Below, in pieces: positions 50,594-62,988 of a DNA stretch of 64,000 nt; positions within the stretch are counted from its first letter, which is position 1; each line of letters starts with the position of its first letter. This DNA comes from Arion vulgaris (lineage: Eukaryota > Mollusca > Gastropoda > Stylommatophora > Arionidae): contig CM036762.1 in the NCBI GenBank assembly GCA_020796225.1, positions 49,133,407 to 49,197,406 of the forward strand, read 5' to 3'. The notes beneath the pieces were generated by a model that saw nothing but the letters and a program-made list of their open reading frames with translations, searched no databases and was not told the origin of the DNA. The position numbers and the translations under genes were made by a program.

Positions 50594-53500
50594 TATTCTT
50601 CTTCTTCAGCGATCTCTGGTCATGCGCTTAATTTACTGTGGACCACAAACTGGGCAGACAGCTTCAGGTCTGTCAGGTTTCCCAAAGCTTAGTTTTCAGG
50701 TCGACTGGGTGTGGCCACATGTTGCTTCTCAGCTCCACAGAAGAGGACAGTCTTGCAGGATATGCTCTGGTGTCTGTTCTGCCTGCTGACACTGGCAGAG
50801 AGCTGTTTGACTTATTCCTAGTCTGTATAAGTGTTTGTTGAGTCTGCAGTGTCCGGTGCGTAGTCGAAATATAATGACCTGGTCTGTTCTGCTTAGGTCT
50901 TTGAGGGAGTCTTTTCCATAATCATATCCAGTGTTTGTCTTCCAGTCTACTGCAGATTTTCTCTGTATGAGGGTTTTGCCCTCTTGAAAAGACAAGGGTT
51001 GGTAAATTTGCTCTTTGGCACTCCCCTCCTTAGCTAAGACATCAGCACTCTCATTGCCTGCAATGCTACAGTGAGATGGAATCCACTGCAAGTAATTTCT
51101 CCCTTTTTCTGAAAGCTGAGCAAGTTCTCTTTGTAGTTTTTGTACTGTGCTGTCAGTGGATTTAGCCTCCAGGGCTTGTATAGCTGACAATGAGTCTGTA
51201 AGAAATACCATCTTGCTTGCAGCTTATTCATGTGCTGTGCTGCCATAAGAAGGGCTATGAGTTCTGCTTTGTAGTTGGAACATATTCTTCCAGTAGGAGC
51301 CGCTAGAGACACAGTGGTAGCATCTGGGTGCCTAATGTACACTCCTGCTCCACCATTCATGGTTGTCTCCATTGCCGATCCATCTGTGTAAATTCTTATC
51401 CAGCTGTCTTCTTGAAACATGTAATGGAGATGTTCCATTGTAATTGCTTTTTTCACTAGATTAGGCTCGGCATCTTTGCTTAATAATTTCGGGATGGAGG
51501 TTGAGAAGTTTAGTGGTACTGAGTCGGGTTTCCCCAGTGATCAAAAGCAATTCTTCAGGTATGGAATTATGATTTAGTAGTTCCAAGTATGACTTTCCTA
51601 TTTCTTTTGCTTTGTGGTTTAGACTGTGCGCTTTAGTCTGTTCTTTGTTCTAGCCGCCATTTTTTCATGCAGTGGATGGTAGAGGCATTTTGATCCTTTC
51701 AGTCTGTAGAATCACTTTTCTCCTTCTTCTGTCTCCCAAGGGCTGGATGTTGGCTGCCTTTTCCATTTCTACAATTGGTGTAGATTTCATGGCTCCCAAA
51801 ATAGTACGTAGACACCTGTTTTGTGTTTTTTCCAGTATCGATTTGTTTGAATGGGCTGCTGATATCCATGTCGATGATGCATATTCGAGGGTCGGTCTAA
51901 CTGCACCAGTGTACACCTGACTCAGGATTCGAATATCAGCTCCCAGGTAGTTCCAGCCAGCTTCCACATCACACTTTGTTTCCTCATAGCCTTTCTGTTT
52001 GTTTCATTATGGATTTTTCCCATGTCAGACGACTGTCAAGCTAACTCCCAAAAAGGTTGGAGTATGGGAACGGGGAACGATATCATCTTTAAATTTCAGT
52101 CTGAAGTGTTCTTCCTTTGTTGACAATGAGAAAAGCGTTGCTATAGTTTTGCTCCGGTTTATTTCTAGACCCCATTTACTTGCCCACATTATGACGCTGT
52201 TCAGGCTGGCCTGGAGTTTAAAGATGGCAGGACCCAGAAACTGGAGGTGTACCACACAGCTAGATCATCAGCAGGGAAAGAGAGTGTGATACATGTCTGG
52301 GCAGAGTTTGTGGCAGATCATTAATATATACCAGGAAAAGCAATGGGGACAGTACGCTGTCCTGTGGGACTCCTGCTCTTAATTTGAATCTGGGACTGTG
52401 CACTCCATCCAATTTTACAGATGCTTGTCTATGGGTAAGAAAGTCTTTATCCAATAGTACATTCTACCCCGTATTCCACTGCGTAAGAGCTTGAGTAGCA
52501 AACCATCTTTCCAGACTTTGTTAAGGCCTTAGACATGTCGAAGAACACTGTAGGTTTTCTTTTTTTCTTGGAAGCCATTTTCTATGTCCTGTGCAAGGTA
52601 TGCCACTTGGTCATCAGTGCTTCTATGCTGCCTGTAGCCTGTCTGGGCTGGATCCAGTTTATGGTTGGATTCTAAAACCACTGGAGTCTAGTGGTTATCA
52701 CTCTATCCAGCAGTTTTGCAGTGCAACTTAGCAAACTTATAGGTCTGTAGCTCTGTGGATCCTTTTTGTCTTTTCCACTTTTGAAAATTGGGTGGATTGT
52801 GGCATTTTCCAGATGTCTGGGACTCTCCCCTGTCTCCAACTATTGCTAAAAATCTGGAGTAGAAGACTCTGTGCAATTGGGCCTATTTGTTTGAGCATGT
52901 CGCTTGATACTCCATCTGGTCCCGGGGCCTTTTTACGATTGAGCTTTTCAGTGCTCTCTGCAGCTCAGTCAGTGTGATGTCTACCTCCATACAGGGTTCA
53001 CTTGTTGCTTTTTTGAATGTAGCATTTATCTCACTTCTGACTTCTTTCCCTTGCTCCTGACTTATTGAGCATGAGCTTTCTTGCTTGTAACACTGGGCCA
53101 TCAGGTGGCTGCTCGCTTTCCTGTGAGAAGTTGTTCTCCTAGCTGGAGAACTGTTTTCCCTCTAGATGGGTTGTCATCGTTCAGGGCTTTTGTAAGTCTC
53201 CACAACTTTTGAGTATCTTTTTCCATGTTCAAAGAGGCTGTCTTTTCTTTCCAGGATTTTCTACACTGCTGGTTCTTTTCTAACATAAAGGGCCCTTGCT
53301 CTATTGTGTTGCATTACATTTTTGTCCGTTGGTGCGAGTTCCATTGTATTTCTGGCACTGCAAAGCGAGCTATGGAGAACTTCCATCTCTGGTGTCCAAT
53401 ATGGCGTGTAGTTTTTTCTCCTCCCTCTGGGTATAGCCTTTTTGCAGCATCTAAAATGGCTTTATTGAATGAACGTGCATCTCTGTCCACTTTTCCTGAT

Positions 53501-54965
53501 TGATTAATCCTTTACAGTACTTGTCTGCTAGTTCTTGGAATAGCTTCCAGTCTGCCTTTTTTTAATTCCAACTAGGGGCAGAGTTTGTAAGTTCCTCCTT
53601 GTTAATGTTATTTATGAGGAGTTTCACTGGTCTATGGTCACTACCTCCAATCCTGGTCGCAGACTTGCTTTCGGTTATCCGTGAATGTCGTCTGTAGCAA
53701 AAGCCAGATCTGGGGTGCTTGTTGTGCGCCACCGTCGTGAGTAACATGTGTGAGGATCATCTGGGTGGTTGAGAATGGTGAGACTGTTGGTGATCAGCCA
53801 TTCTTCAAGGCTTTCACCTCGAGGATCTAGCGTGTCATAGCCCCAGCTTGGTGATTGGCTGTTGAAGTCTCCTACTATAAGCAAGTTGTCATCTTGAACT
53901 TTGATAGCTTCCAGCTCAGTTTGAATGGAGGGTGGTGAGTATATATTGTATAGTGTCATCTTAGTGTTGTTGATAAGGAGTTGAACAGCTATGAATTCTG
54001 TGCTCATCTGATTGGACCTGTGAAGTTCAACTGCCGGTATGGAATTACGAACTAGTGTTACTACTCCACCCTTATGTCTATTTTCTCTATCCTGACGGAA
54101 GGCTTCAAATCCTCTAATGCTGAATCTATTTCCGGATTAAGGTCGTCTCTTGGATACAGCAGATGTCAATCTTTTCTGCTCGCAGACGTTCCTCTAGCTC
54201 TCGTTTTTGTTGGTTACCCCTTCTGCATTCCATTGCATAATTGTGAGGGTGAAAGTTTGTCCTTGCTGCCAGTAGTAATACCCTGTCCTCCCTGGCTTTG
54301 CAAGAATCAACAGGGCCGCCAGTAGCTAAGGGTGGACCCCTTCGAGGCAGAGGGTCCGGTCCCACCACCACCTGGCTGTTTCCCATGGTGGTGGCACCAC
54401 AGTTATATAAATATTTGCGCATGGCCATTTGAGTTGTTCGTATGTGTCGATTCCTCCCGCCAATAATGGCTGACACATTCCGTTTCTGAGGACATCTTTT
54501 TTTGAGGTTGTTCTCTAGACAGTTGCAGTCCCCTGCTGACGAGATCTGTCTTCCCGGGTTTGTCTGGAGTCGTCCTACTCTAGATGACTTCAGCCTTCTG
54601 TTGCCGGGCTCACCAACCCAGGCTTTTATGCAGGGTGTGCCCCTGGACACTGTAGTTTAATCCCTTATGCTTAAAGGAAAGTGTCGTAGAAGACAAGACA
54701 AGAAAAAGGATGTCCTCCTCAAGAGAGAGAGACAAGTGCTATTTGTCCCATAGCTGGGGGATGGGTTGGTTGCAGCCAGAGCATTTACCACTCGCCGGTG
54801 GGTTCTGCACTGTCACCTTATGAGGCCCCATCCTGCTCCCCGCCGTTTGGTCTGGCCTTTCACCTTCAGTCTGTTCGGCTTGGTTAGACCTGCCAGGAGT
54901 TAGACTCCCGCCAACATAGCCTGAAGGATCCTAAAGGCACACAAACCCTCCAACCACGATAAGGT
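50594..54965 (-). mobile_element. I-group-like LINE with endonuclease, RT and RNase H, degraded
   Basis: Minus strand from 54965: 5' leader; endonuclease pieces KRELEERLRAEKIDICCIQET (54200), LLIVGDFNSQSPSWG (53890) and IGGSDHRPVKL (53660); RT pieces PRDQMEYQATCSNK (52900), KLRAGVPQDSVLSPLLFLVY (52370), WASKWGLEINRSKT (52180) and YTGAVRPTLEYASSTWIS (51900); RNase H pieces WIRIYTDGSAM (51390), MVFLTDSLSAIQAL (51210) and YLQWIPSHCSIAGNESADVL (51090); and the tail CRLNKHLYRLG, EHILQDCP. More than six frame breaks; no complete ORF. The 3' end is (GAA)n at 50594-50606, like the tails of SINEs A and B. Confidence 0.88.
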
Positions 54966-55283
54966 AGGCTAATATGGAGGGGGACACATATTCATATATG
55001 ATATATTTATATTTTCACTTACACACTACACTGCAGTTGTTTCCTGTTCACAATACTTGTCTACGACACTCGACAGTTGAGTACTGTTGTTACTTCGTTA
55101 CTTATTACTGTTACCGACCATATTGTGAAACACTTGTTAAGCTTTCTTATTACATAATTTGAACATTCAGTCTTCACTAACATTCTTAATACGGGATCTG
55201 GAAACGATAACGTCTGCAGGATTTTGGAAAGAAACCTAGCTCATCTGCAAAATCTAGTTACTCAATCTGTAGGATTGACTATG
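54966..55283. other. intergenic, nothing recognised
   Basis: Short AT-rich stretch between the LINE leader and SINE E. Confidence 0.35.
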
Positions 55284-55502
55284 ACTTCATTGCACCGGGT
55301 TTTACCCCATATGGCTTGGTCCCTATCTGCAGAAATGGCACGCCGCCTGCCGAGAGTATTTCTCAAAGCACGAAATCTGTAGCTCCAGCAACAGTCCAAG
55401 GGTCTCTGGAAAACACTGCACTCGTGAACAGAATGGCACAGTCCAGATTTGAACCCACAACCTTCACTCACAAGGCAAAGGGCGTAGCCACAGAGACCCC
55501 CT
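55284..55502 (-). mobile_element. tRNA-derived SINE (family E), reverse copy
   Basis: Reverse of 42442-42680; B-box complement TTTGAACCCACAACC near 55449. It adjoins the inverted parkin segment. Confidence 0.75.
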
Positions 55503-56183
55503 CCCAAAGAGTGATTTAACAGGTGATCGTTATGGGGAGTTTGAAGAAGAAGAATGTACACTTCAACAATTTTAAAAATTAAATCCATTCATCAAGCAGA
55601 AGGTATTGCAAACCTGTGTGTTGCTCTGTCTGTATGGCTCTACATTATCCAGTGCAGCTTTTCTGATCATATGAAAGTATTTTTTTTCTCTTTCGTCCGC
55701 TTTCAACTCAGACGAAGTTTCATCTCTGAAACTGATTTTTGCGTGAAAATCTGTTTTTCCAATTTCTTACAATGGCAGCAGCGTGCACATTGTAAATTAC
55801 TTTACACTGGCAGCCGTGTGCTCAATGTACTCGTAATTAGTATTCCCTCGCCATACAGGCAGATTTTCTCCGACTTCAGAGGTACTCACGTTATCGTCCT
55901 GAGTAAGACCAGGGACTCGAACAAATGCCGGACAGTATGTTCGAACCCGAGCTATGAGGCGTCTCACAGCTAGCAGGCCGAGCTACTATCAACTACTCTA
56001 GGCAGTCCCCCATGAAAGTATTGAAAGGTAGCACCACCAACATCAGATCCTTCAGCATCGGTAATATGTTCATATTCTGTCATCTCCTCTTCTGCTGGTC
56101 CGATGATGGATTAGACAGCGGAGATTTGGTTTTCAAAATTCCACACCACAGAGATGAGGAGACACAACCTAAGACTAAGATCT
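55503..56183 (-). pseudogene. rearranged copy of parkin exon 2 and its flank
   Basis: 55503-55670 plus 56023-56093 are the reverse complement of about 58190-58415 (end of parkin exon 2, its donor and the start of intron 2 with its SINE tail). The following 56094-56183 is a direct-orientation copy of about 58047-58135 (earlier part of exon 2: CGATGATGGATTAGACAGCG, TTCAAAATTCCACACCACAG). A SINE C insertion splits the inverted part. Not in frame and not spliced. Confidence 0.82.
55682..56011 (-). mobile_element. SINE family C in the parkin exon 2 copy
   Basis: Reverse copy of the element at 1844-2183, with perfect 11-bp duplications ATGAAAGTATT at 55671-55681 and 56012-56022. The T run at its left end is the poly(A) tail. 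Confidence 0.9.
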
Positions 56184-57068
56184 AGTTACTCAAGCTGGCT
56201 AATCATAGTCCACTGAATTTTATCTCTGTTGTCCAGTTTTTGTTAGTTGTTAGTCATAATTCATTTAATAGTAAAATGAACATTGAGAAAACTTTTCATT
56301 TAATATTAGGAACAACAGACAAGATAGTGTTTTCTTTCCAGTCAGTATTCTCAGTGTTTGATTGGATGCTGCATCCTTTGTGTGTTTGTTTGTATTCACT
56401 GCCACTGAAGGTAGTGATCCTTCTCTTTTATAGCATTATGGTATATATTTAGTATGGAATAAAGGTTTTTTTATACTCCCCAATATTGGTATCTGCAAAG
56501 AGAAATTGGTAACAATATACATTGCATACCCAAAACTTTTTATATTTTAGCTGATATGTATACTTGTGAAGTTAAAAGTTAATTGCATATCCCTTACAGG
56601 ACTTTGCAAATCAACCCCAGCCTTTTAACGCTGTTTGTGATTTTTCTAGACATTATTACGTTCAGTAGTTTGCCATTGCTTTCTGAATGGGTGGTGCCGT
56701 CGTCCTTTTGTAAAAATCCACGTGTAACAATTTGCAACCAAACTGTCCGCATCGTGATTCGAACTCAGAATGTCGGGGTTAATAGACCGAGTCACTATCC
56801 CCTAAGCCACAGATGCCACACTTGTGAAGTTGCAAACACTTATTTTGTTTTTTCCTCACAAAGAAATACACTTTTTGATGATTTTTTTTGTTTAGCTGTA
56901 ACATATAATTATTCATAATTGTCTTTGTTCTATATGTCCGGTTTTACTTCTTAGAACTGACAATTCATGTTACTATTTTGTTTACTTTTTATTTCCTTCT
57001 AAATTACAGATTTTGGTTGTTGTAGAGCCAAACTGGAATCACAAATATAAAATTAGAAAACATTGATT
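56184..57068. other. parkin upstream region
   Basis: 56690-56825 holds a reverse tRNA-like SINE head (complement of CTGTGGCTTAGGGGATAG and GAGTTCGAATC). A possible 3' splice site CTAAATTACAG at 57009 would make 57010-57068 part of a 5' UTR exon spliced to an exon further upstream. Confidence 0.45.
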
Positions 57069-60000
57069 ATGGCTTCCAGTCTTTCAAATGTAGAAGGCCT
57101 GGCTACTGCATCTTCATTCAAAGGTGGCAGAGATGAAATAAAAGTTTTCATACAATTTAATGGAAATCGGACATATTGTGTAGACATTGATGTAGAAGAT
57201 ACAATTGGAGATTTAAAAGAAGTAGTGGCCATGGAGGCAAACATTTCATCTGGAGATATAAGCCTTGTGCTTGAAGGACAGTTGCTCAATGATCATTCTG
57301 TGTTACAGGTGAGCATTTCATTGTTCCGTGCATACTGAAGGTTACTTTTAGCATTATAAATTCTTCTGCGATAATTTCTCATGCCCAGAAGTCCAAAGAG
57401 ATGAATCCAGTGATGATCCACCATGGCGGTCCCATTTTGGGCAATAAATCTGAGCATAATCATTAACTATAACTAACGTTAAATAACTAAAGAAATCCAA
57501 CTTAGATACAATTAAGCAAATAAAATTAGCTATAGAGATGTAGAATTAAACGAGGAGAGAAATGCTATACAATATATGACAGCATTATAAAGTTGATTTC
57601 ATCTCATTTCAACATACCTGGCAGAGAGATTGACAGAGGACAACTGATAACTGATAACACCTGACCCATACAGTTAGAATGAGTGCACATTTGATTTGTA
57701 TTTATGCAGTCAGTCGTCTTTTTCTACTGAGCTCGTCCGCTATGAATTCAGGCATAGTAAGGACATCTGGTATGGCACTTCTGTCTGGGTTTTGCGTGAA
57801 GGCCTGCTTTCTTTATTATCAGTGTCCCCTGCCATACAGACATGCCTTCTCCAACTTCATAGGTAAGGGAGTCTTGTCTGTGCCCTGTAGGCTGATGACC
57901 TCCATATCTCATACAGCCCAGTTCTAGTTTTTAATATGGTCAAAAGCCAGACATGTTCTTCTCTTTTTAAGTTACAAATATATAACCTCTAATATTTGTT
58001 ATTTTTAAAGGACTGTGGCCTGGGCACTAATACTACACTGCATGCTTTCTGCTGGTCTGACGATGGATTAGGCAGCGGAGATTTGGCTTTCAAAATTCCA
58101 CACCACAGAGATGAGACACAACCTACAAATAAACTTTATAAACCTAGGACAGGGGAGTCAAGTGTTGATTTAGAAGATGTGGTGACTGAATATGAACATA
58201 CTACAGATGCTGAAGGATCTGATGTTGATGGTGCTACCTTTCACTTAACCAGGAAAGCTGCACTGGATAGTGTAGAGTCATGCAGTCAAACAGAGCAGCA
58301 CAAAGGTTTGTAATACTTTCTGCTTGATGAATGGATTACATTTTTAAAACCGTAGAAGTGCACATTCTTCTTCTTCGAACACTCCATAACGATCACGTGT
58401 TAAATCACTCTGTGTGATTTGTTTATGATCTGAGCATAAGAGCGATTGTACATTGTACCAGTTATGCGCCTACAAGTAGCACATTGATTTCTGCGATACT
58501 CTTATTTTTGTTAGGGTAGCTTGCCTAGGCCCTACCTTAGTCACCTCTTACGACATGCCTTATAGGTTGCAGTGTTATTATTCTTTGCTCCCCTTGAAAG
58601 CCCCAGCAACACACGGGTGAGTGGACATTCAAATTGAATTGTTTGGATTCACTGATAACGAAGGTGATAACACTGCGCTAGTGACCTCGAGTCGTGGAAA
58701 TTCCAGGGTTCAAGTCAAGCTTGGGTCAAAACTTCTCGCTTGGTACTTGGTTGGGCTATGCAGGAGGACACATCTTTATTTGGGAATCTAAACTACAAGT
58801 GCATCTGAAGTCAGGAGTAAGGTTTGCCTGAATGGTGAGTTACACTCAAGCCATCGCACAAAAATCAGTCTGAGGTATCTAATTAAGCACAGTGACTACA
58901 CCTGAATTCATAGCAGGCAAACGGAAAAAATATTTGTTTGGGTTTTTTTTTGTTGAAAATTTTCAATTCAAAACTTACGTAATCTTGTAAAGAAAAAAAG
59001 ATAACCAATGGCAAACATATATTATCTTGTGTCGGGGTTATAACTGTTTTGACTTTGTCTCCTTTCTCTCTATTCTCTTGTGACACAAGTGAAGAAACTG
59101 CAGAGTATGTTCTATAGAACTGTCCCCTGTACAAGTAGTATAGAAAGAAATTCTAGCCCAACAATACAGCATCATGTACTAAACTATGAAAACAAGGAAA
59201 TGCACAAAACAACAGTTGAAAGTCATCATGATAACTCATTTGTGTAAATCGTCTGTGTGTTTCCTGGTCTCGAAGGTGAACAAAGAATAGTAACACTGCG
59301 ACCTACAAGGCAAGTCGTAAGAGGCGACTGAGGTAGGGGCCTAGGCAAACTAAAAGTGTCACAGAAATCATATGCCCTGCCCTAATTGTAGGCGCATTAC
59401 TGGCACAATGTACAATCGCTCTTATGCTCAGATCACATACGAGTCACAAAGAGGGGTTTAACAAGTGGTCAATATAGAGCGTTTGAAGAAGTTTGTGTAA
59501 ATATTTTAAGCAATCATAATAAGGAGAAAAAAATTACGTTTATCTATACTTTAGCTTATCTTCGTACATATTTCTTCACTTATTACTTTTATTTTTCAGA
59601 ACACTACAGATTCTTTGTTTACTGCAAAATATGTGAATGTGTCCGTCCTGCCAAGTTACGATTGAGTTGTACAGAGTGTGGTAATGGTGCATTTTTAGTA
59701 GAAAGAGTAAGTCTTTTTTGGTACAATCTGTTCTAATGTTGTTAACAAATATGTTAAACTAATGACACATCCGTGTGTTGCGGGCCTAAAGGAACAAAGA
59801 ATAGTAACATTGCGACCTACAAGGCTTGTCATAAGAGGCGACTACGGTAGGGGCATAGGAAGCTACCTAGTAAATAAAAAGCATCGCAGAAATTTGATGT
59901 GCTGGCCTACTTGCTGGTGCGTAACTGGCACAACGTACAATCGCTCTTAGGCTCAGATTACATACAGACATACAAATCACAAAAAGTGGTTTCACAAGTG

Positions 60001-62938
60001 GTCGATATAGAACATTCGAAGAAGAAGGAGCTTATATCAAATTTAATACTTTAAGAGAACCCGTAGAAAATGAGTAAGAAACACCAGGTAGAATGGGCAA
60101 AAAAGCACATCTATTTGTGGCTGATGTTGGATGATCGTAAGACATCTCGTTCGCTGTCGTTCAATGTCTACACTATGAGTCTGGTTCTCTGACTATATGT
60201 TGTTGTGGTTGTTAGTTAATCAAGGAGAGACCTCTGAAGTCGAAGTCACGCCTGTATGGCGGGGACACTAATAATAAGGAAAGTAGGCCTTCACGCAAAA
60301 ATCAGAAGTATCATACCAGGTACCCTAACTACACCTGAATTCATAGTGAGCAAACAAAAATAAGTTAATCAAGGCATACAAACAGCTTTACATGGATATT
60401 TGTCTCTGTTGGTCAGTGTACGTTCTGCAGTTATTCATCAGGTGACAATCTGTGCAGGATATGTCGTAAGTCATCAAGTGTCATCTGTAATTAAGGAAGG
60501 AATCACTTGTTAACAAATAAACTGCCATAGAGTAAACAATAATGCTTTCCCAATAGTATTCAGTTTAACATCAGAAGTTGTGTATTTATTTTTTTTTCTC
60601 CGATCCAGAAGCACTTGAGCTTTCATCTCTTCGGCTCAGTGCCATGGACATCGTAACCCTTCGGTTCGTTGCCACGAACACTGTAAATCTGGAGAACCTG
60701 TGGCTTTTCTGCCAGTCTGCGGAATTGAACCGCACTCACAGAGGGCTTATAACACGTCCAACACGCTACGAACATGCTGGGCAGGCGGACGAAGTTATTT
60801 AAAAGAAGTATAAACATACAAATTATGTATCTTTCATATTAATTGACCACATATATGTGTACTACAAGAGCAACACTCAGATCAACCTTTGTTTACGCCA
60901 TATTACAACTAAACTTTCTAGTTCCAAGTGAAACATAGGGATCATCATCAAATAGCTTGTCCTGAGCAGAACTTTGCCATCCTAACAGTCCTTTGGAATT
61001 TGTCTCTCTCATAGACCTTTGCAGCCACCATGCTCAAACCATCAGTTACATCCTCGCCCGAGTGGTTAACGGGCCCAAATTGGGGTGTAAAGAATAGAAC
61101 CACTGTTACCTGCCACGCATGTCGTGAGAGGCGACTAAGGAGGTTTGGCTGAAATTGGATGCACATGTCCTAAACGTGTAGAAGTCTGTGTGTTTAGGGA
61201 CCTACCAAACCAATGTGCAACGTATACACGTTCTTGGCAAAGATCAAACATATCACAAGAGTGATTAAAATTGAGTCGTAAAAACGAGCAAAGAAGAAGA
61301 AGAAGAGTTACATCCTGAATCCGTCTTCTGTGGGGTCTTCCTTTTGCCTGTATGCCACTTTCTTTCCCCCTCTTTTCTTCTTCCTTTTCCAGATCCAGAA
61401 GCACTTGCTCTTCGGCTCGGTGCCATGGACATCGTAACCCTTCGGTTCGGTGCCGCGAACACCGTAAATCTGGGGAATCTGGCTTTTTCTGCCATCCACG
61501 GAATTGAACCCGCACACACAGAGGGATAGTCACCCATAGTCCAACACGCTACGAACATGCTGGGCAGACTATGATGGTCTTCTCCAACTCCTCATGTCTC
61601 TTTATATATCCAAAATACTTCAATTTTCTTATTTTCAGCATCAGCCAGTTTTCTTTGATTTTGAGTTCTTTCTTGGTAGATTTTTTTTCTCTATCCATGA
61701 TATACGGAGGACTCTTCTGTAACATATTTAAAAGCACATATATGTTTTTACCTCTGCCTTTTTAGCTTAGTTTAGGTTTAGGATGTTTTGAACTTGTTAA
61801 GCTAGTATAATTCTTGATTAGTCTTCCTAAATGTCATGACTGTATTAATTTGTGCATTCAAAAAAATTGTGTTTTGCAGGGTCCTTCAAACTGGAATGAT
61901 ATATCACCGGATACTACCATAAGAGGAACTTGCAAAACTCATAACTGTATATGTAGAATACCTGTAAGTTCACCTGACGAAAATACAGTTTTATATTAAT
62001 AGATTACTACCTCTGAAGTCTCTCTCTCACATGATCACCGCTTAGACTTTTTCTTCTTTGCGTTCGTTCTTTATGATCAATTTTAATCACTCTTTGTAAT
62101 ATGTTTGATCTTTGCCAAGAATGTGTATATGTTGCACATTGGTTTGGTAGGCCCCTAAATGCAGACTTCTACACACTTAGGACACATGCATCCGATTTCA
62201 GCCAAACCTCCTTAGCTGCCTCTTACGACATGCGTGGCAGGTAACAGTGGTTCCATTCTTTACATCTCAAATTTCTCTCCCCGGCTGATGTGCCACCTCT
62301 GAAGTCAGAGAAGGCACGGCGGTATGACAGGGGATGTTGATATTAAGAAAAGCAGGCATTCATGCAAAAATCAGTCTTGAGACATCATACCAGGCGCCCT
62401 GACTATTCCTAAATTCGTAGCTGATGAACACAAGAAGAAGAAGCAGATAACTTTCTGCATTTGGAAAATATTGTATTGGAAATATTAATTGAAAGTTTAA
62501 AAAAAAGGGGATGTAACAGTGATCCACAGATAGGAAGACTTGGCATGAGTTGGTTGCGGGCCTATGCCCCAATCCGGGTTAAAAAGGCAGAGATTGACAG
62601 TGATCCCATAGGATATGATTACTGTAGTATCGTGAAGTATTAGAGAGCAGTAGGAAATGAAGACAAACCTGATCCTAAAAATGCTGTGCTGAAAACTGAT
62701 GTGACATACTAAAAGACATAGATATCACAGTCTCGCCATAAATTGCAATGCTACATAATAAACACCCTTTTCAGGATCAACAATGAAGAACTGTGGACAA
62801 AGCTGAAAGCTGATGTTTAAAGTGCTGACTTTTGTCATCAATAAAGATAGATATTGCTCTCAGTGGAACCAAACTGCAAATGGATAACTGGCTAAAGGAA
62901 AACTGATAGGAAGGAAACTTGTCTTGCACTGTGAAGTC

Positions 62939-62988
<50 letters not shown>

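Noticed and set aside
55554..55973. 139-codon frame
   Set aside because: Runs across the parkin exon copy and the reverse SINE C.
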